From Alcanivoracaceae bacterium (GTDB taxonomy: Bacteria > Pseudomonadota > Gammaproteobacteria > Pseudomonadales > Alcanivoracaceae): a DNA stretch of 64,000 bases. The DNA lies in assembly GCA_029213045.1 (NCBI GenBank), contig JARGPN010000004.1:43349-107348 (forward strand), read 5' to 3'. The notes under the pieces are model-generated. The model worked only from the letters and a program-made list of their open reading frames with translations. It did not search any database and was not told where the DNA came from. The position numbers were made by a program, and so were the translations under genes. Below are positions 62,701 to 64,000 of this stretch, piece after piece (positions within the stretch are counted from its first letter, which is position 1; the number at the start of each line of letters is the position of its first letter).

Positions 62701-64000
62701 TTCGACGACGAGGTTATAGCGACCTTTGATCCGACCATGCTGCGAAACGGAATGTACAACCTAATTTTGCAAGCAACAGACATCAATGGTCAGCAATCAA
62801 GCAGCGCCATCCCAGTAATCGTTGAAGGTGGATTAAAAGTCGGGCTGTTCAGTATGACCATTGAAGACCTGAGTCTTCCCATGGCAGGCATTCCGGTACG
62901 CGTTACAAGAACGTACGACAGCCGAGAACGACAAGAATTCGGTGACTTTGGATTTGGCTGGCGTGTCGATTATCAGAATGCGCGAGTAGATGAGTCTTCC
63001 GAGCCAACCGAAAGTTGGTATCAAGAAACCCGCAACTTGCAGTTTAAATTCGAGGACACGCAAGTTATCGCACCGGGTACATGCACCTATGCTCGCGCCA
63101 GCAAGCTAGTGACCGTAACCCTGCCTAACGATGACGTGGAAAAGTTCCAGGTGCACGCGCAGCCAGTCAACGGATCGCCCGCCAGTGTCTCCGACCCAGA
63201 CTGCCATTTCCTTGCTGATCGTTACTTTGATCTGCAGTTTGAGCCCATTGGTGATACCGATTCCACGCTTGAGGCAGAGAGCAGTGAGTCACTCTTCCTG
63301 ACGGATACAACGGACGGCAACCTAAGCTATATCGGTGAAACCGCACCCGTGCAAATCGTTAGATATCGTCTGACCACTAGGCAGGGTTATGTCTACCACT
63401 TGAATCAGGCTTTCGGCATTGAAAAAATTGTCGACCCGAATGGCACCACGCTGACCTACAGTGAAAATGGCATTGAGCATTCAGACGGGCTAAGTGTTGT
63501 GTTTACCCGAGGCGAGAATGGTCGAATTGAAACCATTCAGGATCCGGCTGGTAACATTTATCAGTACCTGTATAGCGATGACGGCGACTTGCTGACGATG
63601 GAAGACCCGCTGATGCATCGTAGTGAATACCGCTACAACACAAATCATGGTCTAGTGGATATTGTTGACGGCCTTGGCCGGCGCCTTCTGCGCAATCTGT
63701 ATGACCAAGATGGCCGCCTCACAGCACAAGAAGATAGTGACGGTAATCGCCTCGAATTTAATCACGACCTTGCGGGCCGTCAGTCTGTTGTAACAAACCG
63801 GCGTGGTTACAGCACAGTGTTTAATTATGATGACCGCGGCAACGTCTTGTCCCGCGTTAATGCCCACGGCAAAGCATCGCACTTTACCTACGACGAGAAC
63901 GACAACCAGCTGTCCGAAACGGATGCGCTTGGGCATCAACGCAAGGCCACCTTTAATGAGCGCAGTGATCAGCTAAGTGCTACTGACGCGCTCGGCCATA
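56704..64000 (+). CDS. Giant secreted putative-Ig-repeat / IgGFc-binding-like / RHS(YD)-repeat protein, 3'-truncated by window end
   Basis: Continuous frame from ATG 56704 (MLVRVCVSLAVALIAPVTLFA signal peptide) to base 64000; missing from the ORF list because no stop occurs in the window. Repeats of NRAPxFxSxP...YxYQxxAxDxDGDxLxYSL...GMxxxxxxGxxxWTP; IgGFc-binding-like block; YD repeats (LTYSENG, YLYSDDGDLLTMEDPLMHRSEYRYN, HFTYDENDNQLSETDALGH). Confidence 0.93.
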   Translation, partial: MLVRVCVSLAVALIAPVTLFADTQPNLPPDCSAAFASIDQLWPPNHKMTSVSIDGVTDPESDPVTVSVVCINQDEPLNENGDGSTEIDAQGVGQSAALLRAERQGGGDGRVYHIGFSATDISGAQCRGEVRVDVRHNRKTPAIDGGSLFSSTGAATTDCGTSQNLPPIFSSEPVLQGKEGENYQYQLSVSDADGDVITLQLLQAPVGMTLNSGLVNWLPTFEQSGEHTVVLEASDANHRVEQTFTIAVDDTNRAPEIMSHPLTTAQEGSSYNYQILAKDADDDDLDYALLTGPQGIGISNEGLLSWDLDFNSSGIYQIGVSVTDGNEIVTQEFSLVIANTNRAPVFESSPLLAVNEGELYSYRLQASDADSDLLAITLISGPSGMFLDQDLLSWSPGYDQAGTHQVVLAVTDGDATTEQNFLVAVTDINRVPYFSSQPISSAIEGEAYLYRLAVEDDDGDALQLSLTSAPLGLVLDPTSDSLEWTQPVAGDFAVVVSADDGRGAIVEQSFTLNVVQLPPSVSAEGTEFWLMFNTIFAPLASKTLQVTGVPGTEFSVEIPLADVNINDIIPSGGVRNVQLFDFRSVIQSEEFGVNENGIRVRSEEKIQVRLLHRVEQATDSALLFPVESLGSSYVAVSYNKKELLSNTEFSYGNFIGVVATEDFTTVTITPTATLSEKPTSEQRVRGVPYQVILNAGETYQAFRVDADADVSGTQIQSDKPVAAFSGDRCAAVGAYFCDHLVEQLIPVRSQGNHFLTMPLATRKNGDIFRVVATENNTHVWIGGDLGAFLNAGDFHQLELDSPTEISSDKPITLMQFAQGHNHDANQTGLPYGYSDPLMMTVPSIEQFNRQVHFVTPETYPDFNYLNIIAPTYGLEGVTLDGVVVAPSYWQPIPDSDFSGAQIPIAAGKHDVVSDVLIGSTLYGWEYFESYGALGALTLNDGRAASQLVINGASEIPIGEQACWQIRALDEESVPVNQAQLFVTRIASDVQRTFMRMTDEKGSAQFCYTGLRAGEETLVFRMGDSYAQTEQQRDVRWLQAGSEQNRAPQIVNLPPMYATPGLSYTHQTIAHDADLDRINFLLTEHPPGMTIDENTGFIEWDTPRDFDSTWITIIADDGRGGLDKQRYWLRFARGSNRYPAFTSEPVTRAVAGRLYRYQMSGFDRDRDSFVFQLIDGPEGMQVNGQNLEWTPTLANLGHHLVEVRIQDVNGDGENRLFTLNVEANLDPAFISAPPVTGVVGHEYLYFFDAVDGNADALTYSLPQAPTGMQLVAVGTTRYLRWTPQTGQGGEVPLVLRADDNFGGVTDQVFIISVEENAAPEFTSTPPPSAVSGHTYFYTPQTFDSNGDTVVLALTSAPTGASIAGGVMRWTPTLEQVGTHSITVRAEDNRGGWATQTFTLTVAINSPPVVTSVPPVSATVGHRLVYLPKATDAEGDFSTFSLLSGPLGMSMFANQLSWVPESGQVGPQTVTVAASDGKGGTSTQVFTLQVAENASPLFTTAPFSGAKVGTRYGYTMRAVDADGDGVLYRLVEGPVGASVSLTGQLWWIPQATQSGDHPFIVEAYDNYSGVTQQAFTLRVISDALQIVGVPDGALLYNDEAFVAQVQALHPNNLSVTYSLDQSPAGVTLDAISGQLVWTPTEDQIGMHQISVSADSADGQHDSATFALEVARNTNQAPVFTSTAITSARAGDDYLYQVMAQDPQGHAINYSLTQSPVLMTIDAHSGLLSWSPLEINVGTYDITVRATDERGKFSEQTFTLNVSFANRKPQVSGASANQAVVDYLYQSLLPVTDPDGDALTFSAYSVPVGVSVDALTGLVSWTPTADQIGQQVLEVLVSDGEHSIVVGWHVTVLAEPLPLEITAQVTPQFVQPDESAALQLQITGAVTTPEVVVTLDGEAVALDDAFSASLSSPMPGRHEIAVSVNDGVRVATTNTYFSVADVDDQAAPEVVIHTPLGGSRITAPTDIRVTVRDANIADVILALRRPGAAEHSYKELYRGTTTFDDEVIATFDPTMLRNGMYNLILQATDINGQQSSSAIPVIVEGGLKVGLFSMTIEDLSLPMAGIPVRVTRTYDSRERQEFGDFGFGWRVDYQNARVDESSEPTESWYQETRNLQFKFEDTQVIAPGTCTYARASKLVTVTLPNDDVEKFQVHAQPVNGSPASVSDPDCHFLADRYFDLQFEPIGDTDSTLEAESSESLFLTDTTDGNLSYIGETAPVQIVRYRLTTRQGYVYHLNQAFGIEKIVDPNGTTLTYSENGIEHSDGLSVVFTRGENGRIETIQDPAGNIYQYLYSDDGDLLTMEDPLMHRSEYRYNTNHGLVDIVDGLGRRLLRNLYDQDGRLTAQEDSDGNRLEFNHDLAGRQSVVTNRRGYSTVFNYDDRGNVLSRVNAHGKASHFTYDENDNQLSETDALGHQRKATFNERSDQLSATDALGH

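Noticed and set aside
57068-63939. Numerous short ORFs inside the giant ORF, mostly on the minus strand
   Set aside because: Shadow ORFs of the continuous plus-strand RHS frame.
1-64000. CRISPR arrays, IS elements, prophage genes
   Set aside because: No regularly spaced direct repeats, transposase, integrase or phage structural motifs were seen.

Overview
Chromosomal window, probably from a gammaproteobacterium (gene content and order such as mutS-fdxA-rsm sRNA and purN-purM-DUF2066-hda). Most of it is core housekeeping genes: dinG/yoaA-type helicase, tsaB, uppP, rsmJ, plsB, slt, rsmC, slyD, mrp, dcd, purMN, hda, sthA, cls, fdxA, mutS. The more unusual parts are: (1) a ykkC-type guanidine-I riboswitch ahead of an ABC transporter / carboxyguanidine deiminase-like / urea (guanidine) carboxylase operon, with no allophanate hydrolase in the window and a possible Shine-Dalgarno-sequestering switch; (2) a 4.3 kb ORF that looks like two complete CSLREA-type surface proteins fused in frame, with an internal sorting-like tail followed by a signal peptide; (3) arsenic methylation/arsenosugar genes in two blocks (sthA-arsM, and arsS plus two glycosyltransferase-like genes); (4) an unannotated RsmZ-like GGA-motif sRNA with a perfect palindromic GacA upstream activating sequence, between an orphan Hpt gene and fdxA; (5) a giant ORF (56704 to beyond the window end), absent from the ORF track because it has no stop in the window, with tandem putative-Ig repeats, an IgGFc-binding-like domain and RHS/YD repeats. 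One tRNA-Arg(CCT) is present. No CRISPR array, transposase, integrase or rRNA was seen. All family assignments come from reading the translations and motifs; no database search was run.
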